Assembly (NCBI GenBank): GCA_017467535.1
Contig: JAFUST010000007.1
Coordinates: 1-64,000 of the forward strand
Reading direction: 5' to 3'
DNA from: Prevotella sp.
Lineage (GTDB): Bacteria; Bacteroidota; Bacteroidia; Bacteroidales; Bacteroidaceae
Length of the DNA: 64,000 nt
The translations under genes and the position numbers were made by a program. The notes beneath the pieces are model-generated. The model had not been told where the DNA came from. It was given only the letters and a program-made list of their open reading frames with translations, and made no database searches. This document shows, piece after piece, positions 24,972 through 33,209 of the stretch (the stretch's first letter is position 1; every line of letters starts with the position of its first letter).

Positions 24972-25910
24972 TTATACTAAGTAAAGGTCGCTGATGCTCT
25001 TATTGTCGATGACGCGGCGAATGGCCTCGGCAAACATGTCGGCCACGCTGATCTGCTTCACCTTGGCGCAACGCTGGGTGTAGGGGATAGAGTCGGTGAA
25101 GACGATTTCCTCCAGGGCCGACTCCTGCACGCGGTCGCTGGCCGGGCCGCTCATCACGCAATGGCTGGCGCAGGCCCTGACGGTCTTGGCGCCGTGCTCC
25201 TTCATCAGGTCGGCAGCCTTGGTGATGGTGCCGGCGGTGTCCACCATGTCGTCGATGATGACCACGTTCTTGCCTTCCACCTCGCCGATAATCTGCATCG
25301 TGGCCACCACGTTGGCGCGGGCACGGGTCTTATTGCAGAGCACGAGCGGGCAGCCCAGATACTTGGCATAGGTATTGGCACGCTTCGAGCCGCCTACGTC
25401 AGGTGAGGCAATGACCAAGTCGTCCAGGTTCAGGCTCTTCAGATAGGGCATGATGACTCCCGAGGCATACAGGTGGTCTACGGGCACGTCGAAGAATCCC
25501 TGTATCTGGTCGGCGTGCAGGTCCATGGTGATGACGCGGTTCACGCCGGCCACGCTCAGCAGGTCGGCCACCAGTTTGGCGCCAATGCTCACGCGGGGCT
25601 TGTCCTTCCGGTCCTGACGGGCCCATCCGAAGTAGGGGATGACGGCGTTGATGGTGCGGGCCGAGGCACGTTTGGCGGCATCGATCATGAGCAGCAGTTC
25701 CATCAGGTTGTCGCTGGTGGGGAATGTGCTCTGCACCAGGAAGATGTCGCGTCCGCGGATGGATTCCTCGTAAGAGACCGCAAACTCTCCGTCGGAGAAT
25801 TTGGTGATCTGCAGTTTGCCGAGAGGGCAACCTAGGCTTTGGCAGATTCTCTCTGCCAGGTATCTTGTGGCCGTGCCAGAGAATACCATGTAGGAGTTTT
25901 GTGTAGTCAT
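24972..25910 (-). CDS. prs: Ribose-phosphate pyrophosphokinase
   Basis: A 312-aa enzyme producing PRPP from ribose 5-phosphate and ATP for nucleotide, His, Trp and NAD synthesis. Visible motifs are the flexible-loop region FSDGEFAVSYEESIRGRDIF, IPYFGWARQDRKDKPRVSIG, the cation-binding RVITMDLHADQIQGFFDVPV and the PRPP loop VVIIDDMVDTAGTITKAA. Length is normal. The thioredoxin lipoprotein gene follows after 21 nt and the ThiE-like gene precedes it by about 32 nt. Confidence 0.96.
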   Translation of the reverse strand: MTTQNSYMVFSGTATRYLAERICQSLGCPLGKLQITKFSDGEFAVSYEESIRGRDIFLVQSTFPTSDNLMELLLMIDAAKRASARTINAVIPYFGWARQDRKDKPRVSIGAKLVADLLSVAGVNRVITMDLHADQIQGFFDVPVDHLYASGVIMPYLKSLNLDDLVIASPDVGGSKRANTYAKYLGCPLVLCNKTRARANVVATMQIIGEVEGKNVVIIDDMVDTAGTITKAADLMKEHGAKTVRACASHCVMSGPASDRVQESALEEIVFTDSIPYTQRCAKVKQISVADMFAEAIRRVIDNKSISDLYLV

Positions 25911-25942
25911 TGCTCTATAGTGATGTTTGCTTGTTCTTTACT

Positions 25943-26551
25943 CTATCCTACTGCCTTGCGCAACTTGTTGAAGTGTGCAATCAGTTCCTTGTAGTCCTGC
26001 TCCTGGTGGATGTTGAAGCGCTCCCAGAGGTCGGTGCTGATGACCACGCCCCCGAAGCCCAGGTCCTTCATGCGCTTGACGTTGTCGAGGTTGATGCCGC
26101 TCAGGGCATAGACGTGCTTGTCTATCAGTCCCTGCCGTGCTGCGGCGCGTATCTGCTCCTCGGTGAACGACTGCTTCTCCTCCGACTCTCCCTGGCTGTC
26201 GAGCACGTTGCGCAGGAACACATACGACGAGCGCTTCTTGGCTTCCTTCAGTTCCTCCAGGTGGTGGCAGGTCATGCTGAGGTTTCCCTTGTAGCCGTAG
26301 GGCAGGGGATCGTCAGGGTGGTTCAGGTGGATGCCGTGCAGGCGGAACTCTTCCTTCAGGTAGAAGTGGTCGTGCACGGTGATTTTCTTGTAATAGTCCT
26401 CTGGCAGGAGGGTGAGCAGGCGTTCGGAGTAGACTGGCTCCGAACCAGGTTTATATAAGTGCAGGTCCTCCAGACCTTCCTCGAAGAGGGTGGTCAGAAT
26501 CTTGTCTTCTTCCACGAAAAACGTGGCCTTTGTCATGATGACGAGTTTCAT
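25943..26551 (-). CDS. ThiE/TenI-like TIM-barrel protein
   Basis: A 202-aa protein similar to thiamine phosphate synthase-like proteins. The barrel pattern shows in LEDLHLYKPGSEPVYSERLL, VHDHFYLKEEFRLHGIHLN, VYALSGINLDNVKRMKDLGF and GGVVISTDLWERF. Compared with true ThiE, the usual pyrophosphate-binding GP/S-rich loop is not evident, so it may be a TenI-like relative instead of an active synthase. No other thiamine gene is in the window. It is the first gene upstream of prs on this strand. Confidence 0.65.
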   Translation of the reverse strand: MKLVIMTKATFFVEEDKILTTLFEEGLEDLHLYKPGSEPVYSERLLTLLPEDYYKKITVHDHFYLKEEFRLHGIHLNHPDDPLPYGYKGNLSMTCHHLEELKEAKKRSSYVFLRNVLDSQGESEEKQSFTEEQIRAAARQGLIDKHVYALSGINLDNVKRMKDLGFGGVVISTDLWERFNIHQEQDYKELIAHFNKLRKAVG

Positions 26552-26569
26552 CTACATGCCTTTTTATTG

Positions 26570-26599
26570 AAAAAGCCCCATCCATGACGAATAAGGGCT
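26570..26599 (-). terminator. Rho-independent terminator of tRNA-Arg
   Basis: On the minus strand AGCCC pairs with GGGCT, separated by a 15-nt loop and followed by TTTTTC. It begins 15 nt after the 3 prime end of the tRNA. Confidence 0.6.
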
Positions 26600-26613
26600 C
26601 TTGATGTCAGTCG

Positions 26614-26687
26614 TGATTCCGTCGGGATTCGAACCCGAGACCCACAGCTTAGAAGGCTGTTGCTCTATCCAACTGAGCTACGGAACC
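26614..26687 (-). tRNA. tRNA-Arg (anticodon TCT)
   Basis: The minus strand folds as a complete 74-nt tRNA. Acceptor GGTTCCG pairs with CGGAATC (one G-T pair), followed by discriminator A. The D-arm AGCTCAGTTGGATAGAGC is standard. The anticodon stem ACAGC/GCTGT holds the loop CTTCTAA, giving anticodon TCT, and the T-arm contains GGTTCGAATCC. CCA is not encoded. It reads AGA (and probably AGG) codons. It has its own promoter and terminator. Confidence 0.96.
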
Positions 26688-26709
26688 TCACCTTTCTTGA
26701 AATCGACTG

Positions 26710-26741
26710 CAAAGGTACACATTTTCCCCGACACTTCCAAA
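26710..26741 (-). promoter_or_regulatory. Promoter of tRNA-Arg
   Basis: On the minus strand TTTG (26738-26741), a 20-nt spacer and TACCTTTG (26710-26717) give a perfect match to the phylum consensus, 23 nt before the tRNA. Confidence 0.7.
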
Positions 26742-26744
26742 TTT

Positions 26745-27542
26745 TTATGCCTTAAATCTGATGTATGCCCGATCGTCGAATGAATTGAATCCCGCTTTGA
26801 AGGCTTTTGTGGCCTTGAACTGTCCGATGTTCAGCGGGTCGGTCTCTCGCTGCAGGGCCAGTTTCTGTTCCGACTCCTCCAGTGTGGGGCAGAGGAAGGG
26901 ATAGCCGTCGCTGGCCAGCACGATCTCCCATGGGCGGAAGTCGAGCGTAATGACTCTGACGTGCTGCTCGGGGATGGGGAAGCCGTCGATGACCGAGTAG
27001 GTCACGTTCTGCTGCCGCATGGTCTCTATCATGTGGGGTAGGATCTGCTGACGGGCCGTGTCGTCGGTCAGGAAGTGCTCCTTGGGCTCCGCGCTGCGGC
27101 GGATGATGTCGGCACGCTGCTCGGCCAGTTCCTGCTCATAGGGCTTGGGATTGTCGTAGTAGGTGCCGCCCACCAGACATTGGCAGTCGCCTATCATCCA
27201 TATCTCGCGATTGACGCGGCTGAAGATGACGGCACTGGCCGCGAGGCGTTCCTCGGGGTGCTCGGCCAGTCGCGCCATGAGGCTCCGGCCATAGTGGCGG
27301 CGCACCTGGCGGGTGACGCCCAGGCAGAAGTCGTGGCAGGTGATGCCCTTGGGAGCCTTGCGGATGAACTTCTCCACTTGCAGCATGGCGTAGCGCCCGT
27401 TGCTGTTGAACAGGCTATAGCGGCGGTCGGTCTTCGATGTGGAGCCGTCGACGACGGCTATGAAGTTAGGGGTGACGATGATGCCGTCTTCGCTTTTTCT
27501 CTTCGGGTCTTTCGGGACGAGGGTCTGTTCGATGATTTCCAT
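26745..27542 (-). CDS. PP2C-like phosphatase-fold protein
   Basis: A 265-aa protein with PP2C-type metal-site motifs in order: SEDGIIVTPNFIAVVDGSTS (Asp and DG metal ligands), EIWMIGDCQCLVGG (GDS-like), EIVLASDGYPFL (SDG) and a closing NSFDDRAYIRFK (DDR in place of DN). This supports a Ser/Thr phosphatase-like fold, although the family is divergent and substrate is unknown. Its ATG at 27542 lies inside the end of ygiQ, an overlap of about 77 nt in a different frame. The start cannot be moved downstream past the overlap, because the first metal-ligand motif begins around residue 17, still within it. It is the last gene of the minus-strand cluster. Confidence 0.7.
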   Translation of the reverse strand: MEIIEQTLVPKDPKRKSEDGIIVTPNFIAVVDGSTSKTDRRYSLFNSNGRYAMLQVEKFIRKAPKGITCHDFCLGVTRQVRRHYGRSLMARLAEHPEERLAASAVIFSRVNREIWMIGDCQCLVGGTYYDNPKPYEQELAEQRADIIRRSAEPKEHFLTDDTARQQILPHMIETMRQQNVTYSVIDGFPIPEQHVRVITLDFRPWEIVLASDGYPFLCPTLEESEQKLALQRETDPLNIGQFKATKAFKAGFNSFDDRAYIRFKA

Positions 27543-29358
27543 TGGGGAATAGTTTGTTGATCAGGTCTGGCCTGCCTATTCGGCGCAGGCTCTGCTCTAT
27601 GCCGCGGCGCTCTTCGGGCTTGTACCAGAAGAAGTACTGGCGCTGGGCCAGTTTCTCCCTGGGCGTCCGCGCCGAGAAGACAGGCTCCAGGGTGTAGGGG
27701 TCGTAGCCGGTGTACCAGGTCTCGGTGGCGATGGTCATGGGGGTGGGGGTGAAGTCCTGTACTTGTTCCAACTGGAAGTCCATGTCCTTGGTCAGCACGG
27801 CCAGTTCGGCCATGTCCTCCTCGCGGCAGCCGGGATGGCTGGAGATGAAGTAGGGGATAATCTGCTGGCGCAGGTTCTCCTCGCGGTTGATGCGGTCGAA
27901 GATGCGCTTGAAGGCGCCGAACTGGCTGAACGAGGGCTTGCGCATCAGCATCAGCACGCGGTCGCTGGTGTGCTCGGGGGCCACCTTCAGGCGGCCGCTC
28001 ACGTGGCGGCAGATGAGTTCGCGGGTATATTCGTCGGCCGAGCGGTTGACAGCCTCGTCGTTGCTGCGGTACAGCAGCAGGTCGTAGCGCACGCCGCTGC
28101 CGATGAAACTCTTCTTCACCCCCGGTAGCGCGTCGACGGCGTGGTAGATGTCGAGCAGGCGGCTGTGGCTGGTGTTCAGGTTGGGACATATCTGCGGATG
28201 GATGCACGAGGGGCGCTTGCACTTCTCGCAGGCCTTCAGGTTGCGGCCGTGCATGCCGTACATGTTGGCCGACGGGCCGCCCAGGTCGGAGAGGTAGCCC
28301 TTGAAGTCGGGCATCTGCGTCACCTGCTTCACCTCGCGCAGGATGCTCTCCTTTGAGCGGCAGGCGATGAACTTGCCCTGATGGGCCGAGATGGTGCAGA
28401 AGGCGCAGCCGCCGAAGCATCCGCGGTGGATGTTGACCGAGTGCTTGATCATGTCGTAGGCCGGAATGCGCTTGCCCTTGTATTTCGGGTGCGGCTGTCG
28501 TGTGTAGGGCAGGTCGAACGAGGCGTCGATCTCCTCGGTGGTCATGGGCGGGTAGGGCGGATTGACCACCACGCACTCCCCGTCCACGCGCTGCAGCAGA
28601 CGCTGGGCGTGCATCATGTTCGACTGCTCCTCTATGTGGCGGTAGTTCTCGGCCTCGGCCCGCTTGTCGCGCAGGCACTCCTCGTGGCTGTGCAGCACGA
28701 TGTCGGTCTGCCTGGGCTCTATGTGCCTGGCCAGATAGACTATCTGGGGCATGTCGGCTATGGCCTCCACGTTGCGCAGGTCGAGTCCCTGGTCAGCGCG
28801 TCGGGCCAGTTCGAGGATGGTCTTCTCGCCCATGCCGTAACTGATGATGTCGCCGCCCGAGTCGCACAGTATGCACTTGCGCAGCGAGTCCTGCCAGTAG
28901 TCGTAGTGGGTCAGCCGGCGCAGCGAGGCCTCTATGCCGCCCAGCACGATGGGCACGTCGGGATACAACTGCCTGAGTATGTTGCTGTAGACGATGGTGG
29001 GATATTCGGGCCTCATGTCGTGCCGTCCGTCGGGCGAGTAGGCATCCTCTGAGCGCAGGCGCCGATTGGCCGTGTACTTGTTGACCATCGAGTCCATGCA
29101 GCCGGGCGAGATGCCGAAGAAGAGGCGCGGGCGCCCCAGTTTCTTGAAGTCGCGGAAGTCGCCGTGCCAGTCGGGCTGGGGCACGATGGCCACGCGATAG
29201 CCTGCCGCCTCCAGCGTGCGCCCGATGACGGCCGCGCCGAACGACGGGTGGTCCACGTAGGCATCGCCAGAGAACAGGATCACGTCCAGGCTATCCCATC
29301 CCCTGAGTTCCACCTCCTTCTTGGTGGTTGGCAGGAAGTCAGTCAGCCGATACTCCAT
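27466..29358 (-). CDS. YgiQ-family radical SAM protein
   Basis: A 630-aa protein of the YgiQ family (UPF0313), with a B12-binding-like N-terminal part and a radical SAM barrel. The 4Fe-4S cluster cysteines are in GCFGGCAFCTISAHQGKF (CxxxCxxC). Other family features are PSFGAAVIGRTLEAAGYRVA, GISPGCMDSMVNKYTANRR and LKVAPEHTSDRVLMLMRKP. The reaction is not known to me. The C-terminal tail is Arg/His/Pro-rich and low in complexity because it overlaps the PP2C-like gene in another frame. Its start overlaps the upstream 111-aa gene by 20 nt. Confidence 0.92.
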   Translation of the reverse strand: MEYRLTDFLPTTKKEVELRGWDSLDVILFSGDAYVDHPSFGAAVIGRTLEAAGYRVAIVPQPDWHGDFRDFKKLGRPRLFFGISPGCMDSMVNKYTANRRLRSEDAYSPDGRHDMRPEYPTIVYSNILRQLYPDVPIVLGGIEASLRRLTHYDYWQDSLRKCILCDSGGDIISYGMGEKTILELARRADQGLDLRNVEAIADMPQIVYLARHIEPRQTDIVLHSHEECLRDKRAEAENYRHIEEQSNMMHAQRLLQRVDGECVVVNPPYPPMTTEEIDASFDLPYTRQPHPKYKGKRIPAYDMIKHSVNIHRGCFGGCAFCTISAHQGKFIACRSKESILREVKQVTQMPDFKGYLSDLGGPSANMYGMHGRNLKACEKCKRPSCIHPQICPNLNTSHSRLLDIYHAVDALPGVKKSFIGSGVRYDLLLYRSNDEAVNRSADEYTRELICRHVSGRLKVAPEHTSDRVLMLMRKPSFSQFGAFKRIFDRINREENLRQQIIPYFISSHPGCREEDMAELAVLTKDMDFQLEQVQDFTPTPMTIATETWYTGYDPYTLEPVFSARTPREKLAQRQYFFWYKPEERRGIEQSLRRIGRPDLINKLFPNGNHRTDPRPERPEEKKRRRHHRHP

Positions 29359-29674
29359 CAGCGTCGTCGTTGGCCGTGGCCTGCTGTTTCTGCCAGTCGA
29401 CGTAGAGTTGCAGCAGGTTCTGCAGGCCGAGTGCCTTCATGTTGGGGTGATAGACCACGTCGAGGCAGAGGTCGAGCAACTGCTTGTCGCTGCCGCCGTC
29501 TGACTCGAGCAGGGCGCGTATGTTGAGGCGCAGTTTGTCGAGCACCTGCTCGTCTACGTAGCCGTTGGAGTCGATGAGGTCGCGCAGCAGTTGATACTGC
29601 TCGATGGTGGCCAGGTGCTGGTCGCTCACTTCGATGCTTCTTGTGCCTGAAGCGTTGGTTTTTATTTTCGTCAT
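29339..29674 (-). CDS. Uncharacterised 111-aa acidic helical protein
   Basis: The ATG at 29674 gives MTKIKTNASGTRSIEVSDQH. The protein is mostly helical (IEQYQLLRDLIDSNGYVDEQ, then LLDLCLDVVYHPNMKALGLQ) with an acidic, disordered-looking end. No signal peptide, membrane segment or catalytic motif is visible and I do not recognise the family. An open frame upstream of this ATG lies inside the amidase gene and is rejected. It starts 2 nt after the amidase stop and runs 20 nt into ygiQ, so it is translated as part of the cluster. Confidence 0.6.
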   Translation of the reverse strand: MTKIKTNASGTRSIEVSDQHLATIEQYQLLRDLIDSNGYVDEQVLDKLRLNIRALLESDGGSDKQLLDLCLDVVYHPNMKALGLQNLLQLYVDWQKQQATANDDADGVSAD

Positions 29675-29676
29675 AA

Positions 29677-32229
29677 CTATCTGTTGGTTAGGAAGTTCAT
29701 GATTCCTCGCATGATGGATGCCCGCTTCTGCGCATCGGTGATGCACTCGAAGGGGAAGCCCATTGTGAAGGCGTGGTAGTCGGCTCCTGCGTAGGCCACG
29801 GCTGCACTCGTCTGGTTGGCATAGACCATAGCCGGAAAAGCGCCCTCGCACGCAGGCATCAGCAGGTCGCTCTGGGTGGCGGCATAGTGCTGCTCGTTGA
29901 GCAGACGGTGGAAGTCGAAGGTGGTGCCCAGTCCGCTGATGGCGCCGCTGGCATCGCGGTTGACACCGTCGAGCCTCACCTTGAGCACCTGGCTCAGGAA
30001 CGACTGCTCGTCGGGCTGCTGCATATCGGTGCCCACATAGGCGCCGCTCACCAGCAGGTTGCCGCCTGTGGACACGTAGCCTCGTAATTGTGACTGGATG
30101 GCTGGCGTGAACGACTTGTAGGGCACTAGGCTGTGGCCGTCGTTGCGCTCCAGTCCGAGCAGCAGGTCTACGACGGCGTAGGCCGGGCCGAGCGTGATCT
30201 CGCCCTGCCCTATGGCCTGTGCCGAGGTGCTCAGTATGTTGTAGCCGCCGGCCAGTTGCAGGGCCTCGGCATGCAGGCGCACGTCGTTCATGTCGTTGCC
30301 GGCAATGAAGAGTCCTGCCAGTTCAGCCGACGAGTAGCCCAGGCCCGTGGAGTCCTCTATGCCCATCCGGGCGGTGTTGAACACCTGCTGGGCGCCCAGC
30401 CAGCCAGCGGTGCGGCCGTAGGTGACGCCTATGTCCTCGGCGATGTCGAAGCCCTGTCCGTTCTTGCTGATGGCGGGCGACGAGAGGCGATGGAAGCCGT
30501 TGACGATGAGGGCCGTGCGGCGTGCTTGCGGGCTGTAGAGAGCCGAGAGCACCTCGGTGGGGAAACTCTGTCCGCCCTCGTTGGTGGCCGTCACGCGGAA
30601 ACTGTAGAGCACGCCGGGCGCGAGCCTGACCGTGCACGACGAGCCGCGCAGGTGGGTGCCGTTGTCGAAGTCGCCCTGGTCTTGTGCCATGTAGAGCACG
30701 TAGCCCGTGGGCTGCGACGTGGGCTCCTGGCTGTCCACGATGCCCCTCCAACTGATCCTGACCTCGCCCTCGCGGTCGGTAAACTCGATGTGCAGGTTGT
30801 CCGGGGCCAGGGGCTGCACCACGGCCTTCTGGTCGTGTCGGCGGGCCATGTAGCGCAGCAGGGTCTTATAGATGGAGCGTGCCAGCGTGAATCGGAAGTT
30901 GGGGTCCTGGCCGTAGCGCATGTCGCCGAAGTTCTGGTGCGACATGGTCTCCAGTATGGCGCTGGGCACGATGGGCACGCGGGTCTCCGAGTAGTTGCGG
31001 TCGTAGATTTTGCGTGCCACCCACGTACCGTATTTATATTGCAGGTCGCGCGTGGTGTTCTCCAGCAGTTCCGTGGCCAGGGTCTTCGATGCCTGCCGGC
31101 TCTCGCCGTTGGCCAGTGCCGAGTCGCCCTTCTGGGTGGTGCAGATGGTCAGCGTGCCGTAGACGCCCAGTCCCGTGTCCGTATAGCCAGCGTCGCTGTG
31201 CACGGCCAGGCTGAGTTCCAGGGGCACGCCGCGTCCTGCTGAGTCGGGGGCATAGACGGAGCCGCCGCACAGCAGGTTGGTCATCAGCGAGCGGGCGTTG
31301 ATGTCGTCGCCATAGTCGCTGACGCCTTGCTTCGAGCAGTAGACGTCGTAAGGCATTCCGGCCCACTGTGCGTAGTAGCGTGCGCCCTCCAGGCAACGCG
31401 GCAGTCCGCTCACCTCGCCGCCGCGCTCTATGTTGCCCATGCCGCCTCCGAAGCGCACGGCATCGGTCGTGACGAGTCCCTTCTGCTGGCTGTGGTTGCT
31501 CACCACCACGCGGTTCTCCTCGGTGCAGCCTGCGGCAAACTCAAACGTGCCCAGGTAGACCCACGTGGAGCCGCCCATCTGCTGGTTGACGCGGAACTCG
31601 GTCTTCTGGCCCTTGTGGTAGACGGTGTAGTGGGCATCGTCGACGCTCGCGGGCAGGGTCTGGTAACTCACGTAGACGGCGTAGCGGCCGTCCTCGGGTA
31701 TCTGTGGCTGGTAACTCACCATGCTTGTCTTCTGCCTGCTGTGGGTGGCCTCGGCCATGCGTGCCGTGCCGGCCGTGAAGGGGTTCTCGCCGTCCTGATA
31801 GTGGCCCGCGTGCTGGGCGAATCCGGGCTGTGGGGCCTGTGTCCAGGGCTTGCGGATGGCCTCTTCGCGATACTGCACCAGGGCGTTGGTGTCGTCGTTG
31901 TCCACGATCACCTCGTTGCGCTGCCAGTCGCGCTCGCGCGGTGTGAAGACCACGGCTCCGGCATTCTCGAGCATGGGTATGAGGTAGGGCACCACGATGG
32001 TTTGGGTGAAGAGGTCTTCGTTGGTGCAGAACAGGGCCGGACGCTGCCACCGCCAGGTGCCCTTGTCGTTGTCGTAGTAGCGCCCGTGGCTGGCCCAGAC
32101 AGACAGGTGGCGCCCCTCCAGTCCGTGGTCAATGGAGTAGGGGCGCGACGCGTTGGTCACCCAGGGCTGCTGGGCCCCTGCCGTGCAGTGACAGGCCGCC
32201 AGGGCCAGCATGAGCAGGAGTCTATACAT
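29677..32229 (-). CDS. Secreted zinc amidase with golvesin-like and fibronectin-like domains
   Basis: An 850-aa exported protein (signal peptide about residues 1-19). It resembles N-acetylmuramoyl-L-alanine amidase (Amidase_3): candidate zinc ligands are the His in SVWASHGRYYD, the His in LAVHSDAGYTDTGLG and the Glu in ILETMSHQNFGDMRYGQDPN, the usual catalytic Glu area. A golvesin-C-like beta domain (about 165-275, with YAVYVSYQTLP) is inserted within the amidase region. A fibronectin type III-like domain (about 490-580) and a C-terminal Rossmann-like domain follow. Bacteroidales relatives are often labelled xanthan lyase, probably wrongly. It likely acts on peptidoglycan in the envelope. Its start overlaps the PlsC-like gene by 8 nt. 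Confidence 0.75.
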   Translation of the reverse strand: MYRLLLMLALAACHCTAGAQQPWVTNASRPYSIDHGLEGRHLSVWASHGRYYDNDKGTWRWQRPALFCTNEDLFTQTIVVPYLIPMLENAGAVVFTPRERDWQRNEVIVDNDDTNALVQYREEAIRKPWTQAPQPGFAQHAGHYQDGENPFTAGTARMAEATHSRQKTSMVSYQPQIPEDGRYAVYVSYQTLPASVDDAHYTVYHKGQKTEFRVNQQMGGSTWVYLGTFEFAAGCTEENRVVVSNHSQQKGLVTTDAVRFGGGMGNIERGGEVSGLPRCLEGARYYAQWAGMPYDVYCSKQGVSDYGDDINARSLMTNLLCGGSVYAPDSAGRGVPLELSLAVHSDAGYTDTGLGVYGTLTICTTQKGDSALANGESRQASKTLATELLENTTRDLQYKYGTWVARKIYDRNYSETRVPIVPSAILETMSHQNFGDMRYGQDPNFRFTLARSIYKTLLRYMARRHDQKAVVQPLAPDNLHIEFTDREGEVRISWRGIVDSQEPTSQPTGYVLYMAQDQGDFDNGTHLRGSSCTVRLAPGVLYSFRVTATNEGGQSFPTEVLSALYSPQARRTALIVNGFHRLSSPAISKNGQGFDIAEDIGVTYGRTAGWLGAQQVFNTARMGIEDSTGLGYSSAELAGLFIAGNDMNDVRLHAEALQLAGGYNILSTSAQAIGQGEITLGPAYAVVDLLLGLERNDGHSLVPYKSFTPAIQSQLRGYVSTGGNLLVSGAYVGTDMQQPDEQSFLSQVLKVRLDGVNRDASGAISGLGTTFDFHRLLNEQHYAATQSDLLMPACEGAFPAMVYANQTSAAVAYAGADYHAFTMGFPFECITDAQKRASIMRGIMNFLTNR

Positions 32230-32776
32230 TGCCTATGGTGAAGTTTTCGGGCTTCTTGCCACGGAAGTCCTTGAAGTAGAGTTTGATCTCCCGCATGTCC
32301 TTCTCCAGGTCGCCGGAGGGGATGATGGTCTTGGTGCAGCGTATGTGCTTCTTCTGGTAGTCCAGCCCGTAGAGCAGGATGGGTATCTCTGCCTTCAGGG
32401 CTATGAAGTAGAAGCCCTTCTTCCATTCCTCCACGCGCGAGCGTGTGCCCTCGGGTGTGATGCAGAGGTGGAAGGTCTTGGCCCGTCGGGCGGCCTCGGC
32501 CATCGAGTCGGTCATGCTGGTGTGCTTCTGCCGGTAGACGGGTATGCCGCCCATGGCGCGGAAGATGGGGCCCAGAGGCCAGAAGAACCACTCCTTCTTC
32601 ATCAGGAAGTTGCTCTTCAGTCCGTGTGCCACGTTGTAGAGTTGACCGTACAGGAAGTCCCAGTTGCTGGTGTGCGGTGCCAGGCAGATGATGTACTTGT
32701 CAGGATGGGCCTCGGTGACCTCCGCTGTCCATCCCAGTTGCTTGTACAAGAGCCAGTTACAGAGTTTCTGCCACAT
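32222..32776 (-). CDS. PlsC-like acyltransferase
   Basis: A 184-aa protein of the lysophospholipid/glycerol-3-phosphate acyltransferase family. The catalytic His and Asp are in LAPHTSNWDFLYG (HxxxxD), and the phosphate-binding block is TPEGTRSRVEEWKKGF. It lacks long transmembrane segments but has amphipathic helices near both ends. It is shorter than a typical PlsC, so the acyl acceptor is uncertain; it may act on membrane lipid or on a lipid intermediate. It begins right after the 89-aa gene and overlaps the amidase gene by 8 nt. Confidence 0.85.
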   Translation of the reverse strand: MWQKLCNWLLYKQLGWTAEVTEAHPDKYIICLAPHTSNWDFLYGQLYNVAHGLKSNFLMKKEWFFWPLGPIFRAMGGIPVYRQKHTSMTDSMAEAARRAKTFHLCITPEGTRSRVEEWKKGFYFIALKAEIPILLYGLDYQKKHIRCTKTIIPSGDLEKDMREIKLYFKDFRGKKPENFTIGNV

Positions 32777-33046
32777 CTACAGGTTGTTGATTTGGTCTAT
32801 GATTTCGCTGACCCGTGCGGAGAACTGCTCGCGCAGGTCTTTGTAGTAGAGGTGGGGCTTCATGCCGGGCTCGGGGTGGGAGACGCGGCACACGAAGTCG
32901 ATCTGCGTGCGCACGATGCTGTAGAGCAGGGCCTCGGTGTTGCCCTGGTTCCAGTCGTTGCCGTAGAGCGATGCTGCCACGGCCTCGGTAAACAGTTCGT
33001 CGCATACGGCGTTGATGGAGTGTTTAAGTGTCCTTTTGTTAGCCAT
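32777..33046 (-). CDS. Conserved 89-aa Bacteroidales protein of unknown function
   Basis: The ATG at 33046 gives MANKRTLKHSINAVCDELFT. The protein is small, helical and cytoplasmic. The stretch DFVCRVSHPEPGMKPHLYYK looks strongly conserved in comparable Bacteroidales proteins that I recall, though no function is known to me. It is the first gene of the minus-strand cluster, about 30 nt after a good promoter. Its stop codon abuts the start of the PlsC-like gene. Confidence 0.75.
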   Translation of the reverse strand: MANKRTLKHSINAVCDELFTEAVAASLYGNDWNQGNTEALLYSIVRTQIDFVCRVSHPEPGMKPHLYYKDLREQFSARVSEIIDQINNL

Positions 33047-33075
33047 AGATGTCAAGTGTTTTGATTTCGTCAGAG

Positions 33076-33106
33076 CAAAGATAGGCAAAATATCTGAAAC
33101 GGCAAA
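33076..33106 (-). promoter_or_regulatory. Promoter of the 33046-to-26745 cluster
   Basis: On the minus strand TTTG (33103-33106), a 19-nt spacer and TATCTTTG (33076-33083) fit the consensus. It would drive six genes that abut or overlap: the 89-aa protein, PlsC-like, amidase, 111-aa, ygiQ and PP2C-like. Confidence 0.65.
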
Positions 33107-33157
33107 GTGTAAATACAAAAAAAGCGTTAAACGTGGTGTTTTTTCCCGGGAATTATG

Positions 33158-33165
33158 TAATTTTG
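33158..33165 (+). promoter_or_regulatory. -7 promoter element of the PPi-PFK gene
   Basis: TAATTTTG followed by C, 44 nt before the ATG at 33210; the -33 region is only T-rich. Confidence 0.45.
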
Positions 33166-33209
33166 CACGGCAAAACGATATTATTTTAACTTATTAATAA
33201 TTGTTTTCT

